From: Chrysemys picta bellii
Taxonomy: Eukaryota; Chordata; Testudines; Emydidae
DNA: 64,000 nt
Direction: 5' to 3'
Assembly: GCF_011386835.1 (NCBI RefSeq)
Contig: NC_088800.1
Coordinates: forward strand, 16,454,572-16,518,571
Positions 57,301 to 64,000 of this stretch are shown in pieces; position 1 is the first letter of the stretch; every line of letters begins with the position of its first letter. The notes beneath the pieces are model-generated. The model was not told the DNA's origin. It made no database searches and saw nothing but the letters and a program-made list of their open reading frames with translations. A program made the position numbers and the translations under genes.

Positions 57301-58438
57301 GATACCAAACACAGTAATTCACTGGGGAAACCCTTTGATTTCCGTGTTACATTCTTCGCTTTCTTCTGATGTCTGGGTCCCTGACTGAGCACTTAGCCAC
57401 AGGTAGACAGGATGGGCCAAACCAGGCCTGTTGGAGCACCTCCTACTGATGTCAATGGGAGTAACCTCTACTTACTGTAGAACTGAATTTGGTCCAATGA
57501 GTTCCTCGAGCTGAGGTTTGGCTGGGATATTAGAGTCTTCAATAGAGTATCTCAAGAGATTCTTGAGCACTACGTGGAATGATGTGATGGTGTCACCAAA
57601 ACCCAGTAATACTGTACAGATACTTGGCAAGACCTGTAACAATCTCCACGCTTCCTAAAGCATTTCAAGATGGGGCAGGATTATTCCTTCAGCAAGCAAG
57701 GAGACCGTGTTTCATGCTAATGCTGTTGGGAAGCAACGTGTTTTTCAAAGTAATTATTTCTTTTGCAATTATTCATTTAAGCAATACCTGCCCTCATACT
57801 GGTCATTACGTGTGATTCTTTAACGCTCATTTAGTAGGGAGATAAAGATGGAAGGCAGTTATCTTTGTTGGGGAAAAAAACAGTCATTATGTTAAAAAAC
57901 CACTTCTGGGAGGTTTATTGCTACTGTAAATAACAGTGCAGCGCAACCATAACTGCTGGAGCTAAGTGGGTGTGGTGAGTTGAGCCACTAAGGGCTACAT
58001 TTAAATTTAGTTAAATGGCTAGTGGAAAATCTATTTGCCAATAACTAATGAATAGGCCTTTTTTTGTTTGTTTGTTTGTTTTTCACAAACCAAATCTAAC
58101 CAAGAACGTACTTGGGAGAGCTGTAACATTTATGTTGGATCAGTAAACTACTACATTTTGTTGGTATCAAAAATGCCCAGAGAAGTTAGCGGACAATTTA
58201 AGGTTCAGTGAGCTGAATTCTCTGCCATCCTCTTTTTGCTTCCTAGTGAGACCAAAGCTGACTGTGAGCATTGATACCAACGTGAACAGCACAATCTTGA
58301 GGCTGGCAGATGATGCACGATCATGGAAGGCTGGAGATAGACTTGTTGTTGCCAGTACAGATTATTCCATGTACCAGGCGGAAGAATTCCAAGTCTTGCC
58401 GTGCAGAGCCTGTGGGCCTAATGAGGTCAAAGTATCAG
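37769..58438 (+). CDS. CEMIP: CEMIP, 5' part (ten coding exons)
   Basis: Cell migration-inducing and hyaluronan-binding protein, which promotes hyaluronan breakdown. Ten exons join in perfect phase to about 463 residues; the full protein is roughly 1,360. Seen: a hydrophobic signal peptide (1-20), then [12 protein letters not shown], a G8 domain (about 35-155) with GKLVIKD and [17 protein letters not shown], and the first GG-type lectin domain (about 165-305) with [17 protein letters not shown] and [36 protein letters not shown] and [18 protein letters not shown] follow. Six or more N-glycosylation sequons are present. The ATG has A at -3 and G at +4. The parallel beta-helix and second GG domain are beyond the right edge. 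Identity is firm from these conserved blocks; the gene directly follows a divergent family member in the same orientation. Confidence 0.95.
39810..39827. repeat. (CA)n microsatellite
   Basis: Nine CA units. Confidence 0.85.
40470..40734 (+). mobile_element. CR1 LINE 3' end, plus strand
   Basis: GGGGAGGTTTAGGTTGGATA, AACTTTTTCACTAGGAGGGT and TGAAGCACTGGAATCGGTTA are followed by the standard CR1 tail ending CTATGATTCTATG. Severely 5'-truncated. It lies 200 bases upstream of the second CEMIP coding exon. Confidence 0.92.
40931..41083 (+). CDS. CEMIP: CEMIP exon, mature N-terminus and start of G8
   Basis: Two bases complete Ala, then 50 codons and one base, donor GTAAAT. It contains [19 protein letters not shown] and [17 protein letters not shown]. 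The acceptor is a tandem NAG pair (CAGCAG), so an alternative start at 40934 would delete one residue without changing frame. Confidence 0.93.
41772..41910 (+). CDS. CEMIP: CEMIP exon, G8 domain
   Basis: The acceptor TTTTTTCCTTAG precedes 41772 and the donor GTATGT starts at 41911. The translation [20 protein letters not shown] is almost the CEMIP family consensus and forms the core of G8, a beta-strand domain shared with TMEM2 and fibrocystin. It ends LYGR with the Arg codon split. Confidence 0.95.
42326..42388. repeat. (GA)n(GT)n compound microsatellite
   Basis: About 8 GA units followed by about 23 GT units. Confidence 0.95.
42395..43970. repeat. Large LTR-like interspersed repeat with nested insertion
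   Basis: Non-coding sequence on either side of the 43045-43482 element reads as one unit (left part with TTTATTAACTACAAAGG and AGATTTTAAGTGATTACAAG, right part with GATACATGCGTACAAATAGG and ATGATACCTCACATGATCC). I recognise it as a common turtle repeat of probable LTR or ERV-derived type. No gag, pol or env frame is present, and the ends and flanking duplications could not be fixed. Confidence 0.4.
43045..43482. mobile_element. hAT-like element with G-rich minisatellite, nested
   Basis: The right end GGCTACGCCACTG is a typical hAT terminus. The left end CACTAGAGTAGCTAGC is a degraded complement. Flanks GTTTCTAG/GTTTTCTG are only a weak duplication. The interior has three to four units of about 57 bp containing CGGAGAGGAGC(A/G)AGG and CAGGCTGG, the source of long spurious Gly/Arg-rich and Pro-rich frames. 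Confidence 0.6.
44101..44350. mobile_element. MITE with GCCTGGTTGATACACA termini, 250 bp
   Basis: The left end GCCTGGTTGATACACAGC and CTTTTGTACTG are complementary to CAGTACAGCTTTTGTGTG...TCGACAAGCC at the right. An A13 tract interrupts the left arm. Ends about 300 bases before a CEMIP exon. Confidence 0.55.
44648..44884 (+). CDS. CEMIP: CEMIP exon, end of G8 and start of GG lectin 1
   Basis: The acceptor TACCCTACAG precedes 44648 and the donor GTGAGT starts at 44885. It encodes [17 protein letters not shown] and [17 protein letters not shown], among the best-conserved CEMIP segments. An N-glycosylation sequon (NKT) is present. Confidence 0.96.
45030..45128. repeat. Foldback element, GGGCCCAATCCTGCAAG arm
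   Basis: GGGCCCAATCCTGCAAGATG is complementary to CACCTTGCAGGATCAGGCCC. Lies about 150 bases after a CEMIP exon. Confidence 0.58.
45239..45375. repeat. Amniote MIR-like remnant
   Basis: ATTATTATTATG, GCACCAGGACCCTATTGTGC, AACCCAGAACAAAAAGATGG and AGCTTACAATCTAA in the order seen in a widespread amniote MIR-related repeat. Confidence 0.6.
46206..46385 (+). CDS. CEMIP: CEMIP exon, GG lectin 1 core
   Basis: 180 bases: one completing Arg, 59 codons, two starting the next Arg. It contains [20 protein letters not shown] and [14 protein letters not shown], diagnostic of the CEMIP first GG-type domain. Confidence 0.96.
47779..48195. mobile_element. hAT-type element, 417 bp, C-rich interior
   Basis: Starts CAGTGGCGGATTAATAATTT and ends AATAATACGGCGCTG as imperfect inverted termini. 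The flanks ATAGGGAC/ACAGGGAC match at 7 of 8. The C-rich interior yields long overlapping open frames on both strands that are not genes. Confidence 0.75.
48766..48974 (+). mobile_element. Penelope-like element fragment: perfect inverted repeat
   Basis: Two 82-bp arms (48766-48847 and 48855-48936) are perfect reverse complements around the 7-bp spacer GCATCTG. A single-copy right tail runs to 48974 (GACTAACACGGCTACCCCTC). The whole is flanked by a perfect 13-bp direct repeat ACTGTGTAACATA. The blocks CACGAAAGCTTATGCTC, TGTTAGTCTCAAAGGTGCCA and CAGACTAACACGGCTAC are those of vertebrate Penelope-like element terminal repeats. The class is from memory; the structure is seen directly. Confidence 0.72.
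48851..48884 (+). ncRNA. Hammerhead ribozyme-like core (tentative)
   Basis: CTGAAGA (48852-48858 approx.) fits the hammerhead CUGANGA box and is followed by a GTG...CAC stem and GAAA. Penelope-like terminal repeats are known to carry hammerhead motifs. Stem II here has mismatches, so activity is doubtful. Confidence 0.3.
49070..49240. repeat. Foldback repeat (TAGACACCTAACTTAGGCAC type)
   Basis: Self-complementary blocks: TTAGGTGTCTAAAG pairs with CTTTAGACACCTC and with TTAGACACCTAA. It ends TTAGGCACTTTTGAAAATA. Similar segments occur at 31240-31345 and 61250-61330. Confidence 0.5.
50365..50452. repeat. Foldback element with GATTTACACCAGCTGAG arm
   Basis: CTGAGCTGCCATAAATCAGC pairs with GATGATTTACACCAGCTGAG around a degraded CATTAAAGTCAAAGGAA centre. 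Confidence 0.55.
51384..51692. mobile_element. 309-bp long-hairpin MITE, CpG-rich
   Basis: Begins CAGGGGTCGGCAACGTTCGA and ends TCGAACGTTGCCGATCCCTG. The arms stay complementary for over 100 bp, so each strand encodes a near-identical peptide. The flanks ATATACAT/ATATACAG match at 7 of 8, consistent with hAT. Many CpGs survive, suggesting a fairly recent copy. Confidence 0.82.
52835..52905 (+). CDS. CEMIP: CEMIP short exon ([11 protein letters not shown])
   Basis: A 71-base exon reading [20 protein letters not shown] then EYL and a split Gly. Acceptor TTTCTCAG, donor GTAATG. It closes the first GG-type domain. The 6.4-kb intron before it carries most of the large insertions in this gene. Confidence 0.95.
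53195..53422. mobile_element. Tigger/pogo-like MITE, 228 bp
   Basis: Left end CAGGTCTGTCGCATCTTACG and right end CGTAAGATGCGACAGGCCTG are inverted termini with one mismatch over 20 bp, flanked by TA (53193-53194, 53423-53424). Internal TTTACGCG/CGCGATTTTCGC recalls Tigger elements. Confidence 0.75.
53888..53983 (+). CDS. CEMIP: CEMIP exon ([15 protein letters not shown])
   Basis: 96 bases between acceptor TGTTTTACAG and donor GTGAGC. It encodes [15 protein letters not shown] then [10 protein letters not shown], including an NVS sequon, matching CEMIP. Confidence 0.95.
54629..54750 (+). CDS. CEMIP: CEMIP exon (EWTEWF...[10 protein letters not shown])
   Basis: 122 bases, acceptor TTTGTCTCCAG, donor GTAGGA, ending on a codon boundary. 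It starts [18 protein letters not shown]. The lysine-rich middle is the most variable part of this half of the protein. Confidence 0.93.
54751..57051 (+). other. CEMIP: CEMIP intron, no gene seen
   Basis: Foldback remnants at 55005-55075, 55570-55690 and 55952-56018. A 129-codon frame at 55068-55457 has no recognisable motif and starts in a foldback remnant. Confidence 0.5.
55952..56018. repeat. Foldback element with CAGCTGATATAAATC arms
   Basis: CCTCAGCTGATATAAATCC pairs with TCAGTTTACACCAGCTGAGG around CCATTGACTTCAT. Confidence 0.58.
57052..57193 (+). CDS. CEMIP: CEMIP exon ([16 protein letters not shown]...RFLCGKP)
   Basis: 47 codons plus one base, acceptor TCTCATCCTAG, donor GTATGT. It encodes [18 protein letters not shown] and [11 protein letters not shown] with two cysteines before the conserved RFLCGKP. 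An NLT sequon is present. Confidence 0.95.
57194..58246 (+). other. CEMIP: CEMIP intron, mostly unremarkable
   Basis: A foldback remnant at 57410-57500 (GGGCCAAACCAGGCC...GATGTCAATGGGAGT...TTTGGTCCAAT) and the (GTTT)n near 58065. Confidence 0.5.
58062..58083. repeat. (GTTT)n simple repeat
   Basis: Four to five TTTG units within a T-rich stretch about 170 bases before a CEMIP exon. Confidence 0.8.
58247..58438 (+). CDS. CEMIP: CEMIP exon ([18 protein letters not shown]...)
   Basis: 192 bases, acceptor TTGCTTCCTAG, donor GTGAGG. It encodes [19 protein letters not shown] and [20 protein letters not shown], nearly identical to the known CEMIP family sequence. The last CEMIP exon visible; the next one, expected to lead toward the parallel beta-helix region, was not found to 64000. 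Confidence 0.96.
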
Positions 58439-61400
58439 GTGAGGATTTATCTTGTCATTCGCATGTTTCTATGGGCATATTCTTCTCTCCTTCATACCCA
58501 AGAAGCTCCATTTAAACCAAAGGTGTAGCAGAGATGTGAATGAGAGCTGAATTTGGCCTTCAGTTTGTTGATGCTATTGTGAAATCTGTACCTTTTGCTA
58601 TCTGAAAATCACCTGACATCTGTAAGTGATGACAGTGCCTTCAGGTTTATCTGTGGGTTTTCCATCTTTCTTCCTAAGCATCCAGTTCTTGATCTTCTCT
58701 CTCAAGCACTTTGCAGGGTGGGCCTGAGGTTATAGGATTTGATGTGCTCTAGAAGAGGATCATTGTCTGAAAAGCATAAGATGAAGTCCTTTCTTATCAA
58801 AGGGAGAGGAGGAGCAGGTCATGAGAGATTTTTAGGGCTCTGAGTTATTGTAGAGTTGGTTATTTATGCCATGCAGATATATTTAGGCAGAAACCCAGTA
58901 TCCCATTTATAAAATACTACTCTGTTAAAACCATCTGGTTTTAGTATCTATATAGAGCACATGACATAGTGGAGATGTGTTAACTATATGTCCCTAAAGT
59001 CACATGACCAGCCATATAATCTCAAACCACAGTGCGTGAGTAAACCAGAGTTGCTGTAGAATGCTGAGTGAATTGATCTGAGGCAGAGGAAATGGGAAGG
59101 TGAGTGTAGTGATACAAAGTTTTTTTGTTGTTTTTTTTCTCTTCTGGAGGACTAGCTCAAATCTGGAACAGGCTGCTGGAGGTGAAAAATCATTGTTGTC
59201 TAATTGTTCTTCAGTGGTCTTTGTGTTTTAAACCCAGTTCAAAAAAGACAGCCACCACAAAGTGACACCTTATTGTCCATTTCAGCAGAGAGGCACAGAT
59301 GTCTGGGAGAGATTTTTCCAAAACACAACAAATGGCTTTTAAATCTTCCCCTGAGCCTGTCAGGTCCTCTTTCCCTTCCAGAACTTGGTTTTGGCACATT
59401 GATGGGTAGTGTGGAGAAAGAGTGCATTAGCTACCCATTCTGTCAATGGAATTTCCAGTACCGTCCTTTACGACAACAAACATTAATGTAAAAAATGTAG
59501 CATAGCTGAATGCTTATGGTGGTAATTCAGACATGTTACATTGCCAATGAACTGCCAGTGTTTAAATAAGAGATAATAATAGTGAGTCAGATTCATCTGA
59601 GGAGAGATTTTTAACATACCCTTAATGTAAATTCATTTTGAGAAAACATACTCCCACTTCGAACAATCAGTGCACCAGACCGTTTGCTCAGCTCTGCGAC
59701 ATTAACTACTTCATGCATCATTATCTCTGATGCAGCCCTTTCTGAAGGATACAAGTGTTTCCTCCTGCACTGTGTTTTTGGAAGGGCTCTAGTCATTCAT
59801 TGTTCAACAGGCAAAAAGAGGGATATTGGTTAAGCCAAAAACAATATTATTCTGACTTTGAATTCATCATAGTCTTATGACTTAAGATGACCAGCACTCT
59901 CCCAGAGAATGTATCTACCAGCTGAGTATTACTCTCGTGAAACACTTGAGCTATTGGGAAAACTGCATCAATCTATAATGATACAAAGTACATTGTGAGA
60001 ACAATCTTGGAAATAGTCAATAAAAATGAAGACCGCAGATTTCTAAGACTCTTCTTGTATCTTCCTGGATCTCTAAAATTTTTATAATTTATTTATATTC
60101 ATCTTCTACAACAATTTCCATTGAGTTACTATTAGGAAAGTGAATAGACAGGGCGGGAAAAGAAGCCATGTGATTTCAAGTAGAGATCTAAGTGGAAATA
60201 CTTGTTGAAGAGTTTGCGCTCTGTTTCCAATTAGTTGTTAGGAGAATTTGGACATCCCTTTTATTACCACAGATGACACACACTGGCGCCAAAGTCTGCC
60301 CTGACTTACACCCCTGCAACTCCATTGACGTCAATGGGATTTCCCTGGTTATATAAGTCAGGGCACAATTTGACCCAATAATAACTGCATCCAACTTTCT
60401 TGTAGCAAAATCCCACACACTAAAAATAAAATGGAAGAATCCTGCATGACTCTGACATAGTTCAGTCAAGTTGAAGGGAGTAATGTGAAAGATTGAAATC
60501 TCCTCCATCCTCATGAGAAGACAAGTAGGTCAAGGGAGTGTCCTGTAGACAATCAAGTTGGGACTTTTGCCTTGGGATCTCATTCCATTCTTCTCTGTGA
60601 CTTCATAAGCAGTGGGCCTGATGCTGCAGCGCTTAGACAGGTGAACAGTCCCATTGTATCATATTAATATAACATGCAGGATTGGGCATTGAGTTATGTG
60701 CAGAAAAGACTATATATTTTTTTGTCTTCTTCCACGGTCTACTTCATTCTTCTCAGTTTTCCATATCAGTTCCAGTGAAGGATCTTCATATAGAAAGATG
60801 TAAACGCAGTTTGAGTTAGGAACTGAGAGCTCCAAAAATCTGCCCATTGGAAATAACAAACAAATTATAAAAATAGCTCTACTCATAATAGGTTTTGTCC
60901 CCTTTAACCAGTTTGGTTTGTTGGTTTTTTTTTTTTTAATTAAACATAAATGTCAAGACTAAACTACTCAAGTGTCCATTTAACAATATGGCAAAATAAT
61001 CCTCATGCTGTAAGGATTTTTGTGGAACATCAATTTGGCAGAGCAAAAGTCTAATTATAATCAGTGTTCCAATGTTTTAATATTTTAACAGATACAGCTT
61101 TGGATATTTTGCCAGATAAGTTAAACTAGTTAGCCAGCTCATATACTATTTATATTTGACCCTTCCTGCTGAGAAATCATACTTGCTTTATTGACTAGAA
61201 GTGGCTTAAGTAGCAGTAAAAAGATGAAAATTAGAGCACGAAGGGTGGGATTTTTAAAAGAGCCTAAGGGAATTAGTTAGCCTACTCCCATTGGACTTCA
61301 ATAGGATTTGGGTGCCTAATTCTCTCATGGTTCTTTATTTCGGCTGGAATTTTTAGCTAAAGCAGGTGCCTAAGGAACCATTCTTGCAAACACTTACTCA

Positions 61401-62984
61401 GGTGAGTAGTTGTATTGATTTCAAAGTTGTTACTTCCATGAGGCTCAAACTCAGAGGTCACCAGTCCCAGTAAAAATTTGTCATTTATTGAAATGGAACT
61501 CCTTCCCCCTCCCTCCTCCTTTTGTTTAACTGTCTTCACTTGTCATTTTTATGTCTAGATTATTTTCTGTGAGGAAATGATTAAAACTGTTTGATGTTTT
61601 ATCTCTGGACTCTGCAAAACTGGGGGAACACAGTGCAAGTCAGAGGAGGGAGAGAAGGAGGAAGGAAGGGTTGTGTTATTACAGTAGGATAGGATGAAAG
61701 ATCAAGTATTTCTTGTGGTTTCCCCAGGAAACCAGTCTTATCTGTATCTTTGTGGCTGTATATGAAGTTACTAACAATGCTGATAAGTTTCACCGTGGAT
61801 GGAATATACATGATGAAACAACCTTTTGTGCATATACTGTACTTGATAAAGCATGATTTTAAAAAAATACCCTACTTGTGGTTGGCCTAATTACTCAAAT
61901 TATCCCACCCATTAGTAAATCTATGATTACAACTGCATCTCACACACATCTAGAATCCAACTGGTATGGTGCAGAGACTGAATAATTGTGGAGTGTTACT
62001 GAGTTTGTTATCTGGTAATACTAAAATATGAGAGAAGAGCTTTAGAATTAGGAACTTACCTAAGAACAGATGTGGGGACAATTTCTCCATTCCAGCTCCG
62101 ATACGTGAGTTGGCTTATTGATCTCTTCTACACTAAGCTAGTAGGAAAATTCTTGATCTCTTGTCTTCTAAAATATGCCAGATTTAGCCATCTCCTTAAA
62201 AGGTGTTGAGCTGGATTCTCCATTGCAGATATTTACACCAGGGCAAAGAGTGTGAAATGCTACCGTTCTTGTTTTGGTAGCACTTTGTACTAGCTTTGCC
62301 CTGTTAATGACTGCACAAGGTGCAGGGCAGTGTAGAGTCGAGGTCCAGGTTTGTTATATGCACCCAAAAGTTTAGGTGCTGATTTCAACTCTCCATACCT
62401 TCTACAGATGTGCACCGTTTAGCTTGGAAACCTCAGGAGACCATGTTTCTTGGGGAATTTCTGGCACTGTCCGCTCTGGGTCAGGCAGGAAACATCACAA
62501 AAAAGGCCCTTTCTAGCTGTCTTTTGATGGTTCTTCCTCATGCTGCCAGACAATCGCCAGGGCTAATGTAAAGAAAAAACCCTGAATAAATGTTAACTCA
62601 GCATTTCAAAAAAGGTGGGAACAGGTTTGATTTTTAGACATGGGGGAGAGGGAGAAATTCTTAATATTTCTCAATCAAAACTCCATCTTTTCCACCTCAC
62701 ACTCCCAATGCCAGGTACAAGGGGTTTTGTTTCAAGGGGAATTAGGGAAAAAAACAACAGGCTGTTCTCAAGAAGGAGGCATATTGGGTCATAGACAAGT
62801 GGGGCAAAAAACTACTATTTATAGGAAGAACTACCCTGTCAGATTTATTAGCTACAGCAGAAAGTACTAATGAACAATTACAGGCAATGAGATGAGCACT
62901 CACACATTTAACCCAACAATTGAAATTAATCCAATTTATTACAACTCTCAGGAGACTAAATTATTGCGTGCCACAGGCAGAGGC
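58439..62984 (+). other. CEMIP: CEMIP intron reaching toward the window end
   Basis: The next CEMIP exon was not found. Contains the foldback at 60290, a CTAAG-type foldback at 61250-61330 and a TTTACACCAGGGCAAAG foldback remnant at 62220-62345. Otherwise unique-looking. Confidence 0.5.
60290..60378. repeat. Foldback element with CATTGACGTCAATGGGA core
   Basis: The arm GCCCTGACTTACACC is complementary to GGTTATATAAGTCAGGGC around a CCATTGACGTCAATGG centre. One of the clearest full members of the dispersed palindrome family. Confidence 0.6.
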
Positions 62985-63215
62985 TAGAAAGCTCTGAGGT
63001 AGTGCCGGAGGCCCCTGCAGCATCCGGCAATTGATTAAGTGAGAGACTCCCAGATGATCCAGGCCCCACATTGCAGAGGATGGGGGGGAAAAATCCACGG
63101 TCATTGCCAATCTGACTAAGGGGAAAATTCCTTCCCAACTCCGAATATGATCAATTAACCCCTGAACAGGTGAGGAAGAACCAGCCAATCCAGAACCTGA
63201 GAGAGAGAATTCTCT
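62985..63215 (-). mobile_element. Degraded CR1-like 3' region (tentative)
   Basis: AAATTCCTTCCCAACTCCGAATATG parallels the CR1 3' UTR text at about 22280-22305 in the same orientation; GGCCCC...CTCCCAGATGATCC blocks precede it. Similarity is partial. Confidence 0.35.
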
Positions 63216-63484
63216 GCACCACCTCACATAGTGATTAATTGGTGCCAGGACTTGCCAGTTCCGAGCCCCGGCAATCGCTGGGCCTGGCAGTTCTGAGCCC
63301 CAGCAATCGCTGGGCCTGCCATGTCCGTTATGAAAGTTTAAAAAAAATTGCTTGAGCCCAGGCACCTCCTTCATTGCAAATTAAGCACTGACCTCACAGC
63401 ACTGTCCCAGCACCAGCAGTGGTCATCTCTGATGTTTCAGAGGAAGAAGATTTTAAAAAACAAAATAAAACCCAAAACGCAACA

Positions 63485-63486
<2 letters not shown>

Positions 63487-63521
<35 letters not shown>
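63487..63521. repeat. (GT)n microsatellite
   Basis: About 17 GT units. Confidence 0.95.
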
Positions 63522-63522
<1 letters not shown>

Positions 63523-63585
63523 TGGTGGGGGGGGATCCCTTTCTGACCCCTGCACGTGGACAGCTGAAACCCAGAAGCATGAGAT

Positions 63586-63735
63586 TTTAGGAACATAAGA
63601 CATGAACCGGAAGGGACCCGCAGGGCTGCTGAGCCCTGCCCCTTCCCAGCACAGGCAATTCCATCACACAATCCCACTCATAAATTTGTCAGGCTCTCTT
63701 GTAAAACTAATTAAGTGGCTGCATTCTGGGTGTGT
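63586..63735 (-). mobile_element. CR1-like LINE 3' fragment, minus strand
   Basis: AGGAACATAAGACATGAACC then GGAAGGGACCCGCAGGGCTG has the layout of a minus-strand CR1 end (element terminus followed by GGAAGGGACC). CATAAATTTGTCAGGCTCTC...AACTAATTAAG resembles the CR1 coding end seen at 22440-22470. Confidence 0.42.
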
Positions 63736-63924
63736 GAGGTTCCGGGGAATTCTCCGCTGGCCAGCTACAGGCAGAATAAAAATGGGAAACACTGTCACTG
63801 TATCGCAGACCAGTGAGGATTCTGTAGGAAGATGGATAGCAAGAAAGAGTGTTTGCCATTAAACATAAGCAATATAAAGAAAATGTGAATCAAACAGGCA
63901 AGGTTGTGTGCAGCATTTACTTTG

Positions 63925-64000
63925 TGGCTGTCTACCCTCGGAGCTAGGGGTGTGATTCCCAGCTCAAGTAGACATACTCACACTGGCTTTTATTGAGCCA
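63925..64000. repeat. Edge fragment of an interspersed repeat (tentative)
   Basis: GGCTGTCTACCCTCGGAGCTAGGGGTGTGATTCCCAGCTC and GACATACTCACACTGGC recall a common sauropsid MITE-type repeat running off the right edge. Confidence 0.35.

Noticed and set aside
1..64000. CRISPR arrays, operons, prophage or bacterial systems
   Set aside because: No spacer-repeat arrays or dense gene layout; introns, LINE/SINE elements and microsatellites show a vertebrate nuclear genome.

Overview
The window is vertebrate nuclear DNA, almost certainly from a cryptodiran turtle. The best evidence is a tRNA-derived SINE with a CR1-type tail at 7.1 kb, which is the pol III SINE architecture known from cryptodires. 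It is backed by CR1 LINE tails, MIR-type elements, a Penelope-like insertion and many small non-autonomous DNA transposons with clear target-site duplications. No prokaryotic, plasmid or viral gene set is present. Genes are split into short exons separated by large repeat-rich introns, so most long open frames are chance frames or lie in GC-rich repeats.

Two genes are visible, both on the plus strand and both of the CEMIP (KIAA1199) hyaluronan-binding/depolymerising family. The first runs from upstream of the window to a stop codon at 26691-26693. Its last six coding exons (11333-11515, 15265-15484, 17503-17604, 20146-20306, 23092-23201, 26539-26693) encode about 309 residues equivalent to the C-terminal end of CEMIP, including the second GG-type (ILEI/FAM3-like) lectin domain. 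A polyadenylation signal follows at 26889. It is too divergent to be the CEMIP orthologue and looks like a tandem paralogue.

About 11 kb further on, the second gene begins at an ATG at 37769. Ten coding exons up to 58438 give a signal peptide, the G8 domain, the first GG-type lectin domain and the start of the next region (about 463 residues). These match CEMIP closely. The rest of the gene lies beyond the right edge. All exons have GT/AG borders and splice phases that fit together exactly.

Layout: 1-11.3 kb, intron of the paralogue with a 606-bp hAT-type element, a duplicated MITE pair, the SINE and a short hAT element. 11.3-26.9 kb, exons of the paralogue; introns carry a CR1 nested in a foldback element, a possible solo LTR and a MIR. 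26.9-37.7 kb, intergenic, with hAT-type elements at 31.9 and 36.5 kb. 37.7-58.4 kb, 5' half of CEMIP; introns carry a CR1 tail, a nested LTR-like/hAT composite, a hAT element, a perfect Penelope-like palindrome, a 309-bp hairpin element and a Tigger-like element. 58.4-64 kb, intron of CEMIP with degraded CR1-like sequence.

A striking background feature is the large number of short imperfect palindromes centred on the motif GACTTCAATGGGA. They form at least one dispersed foldback family throughout introns and intergenic DNA.
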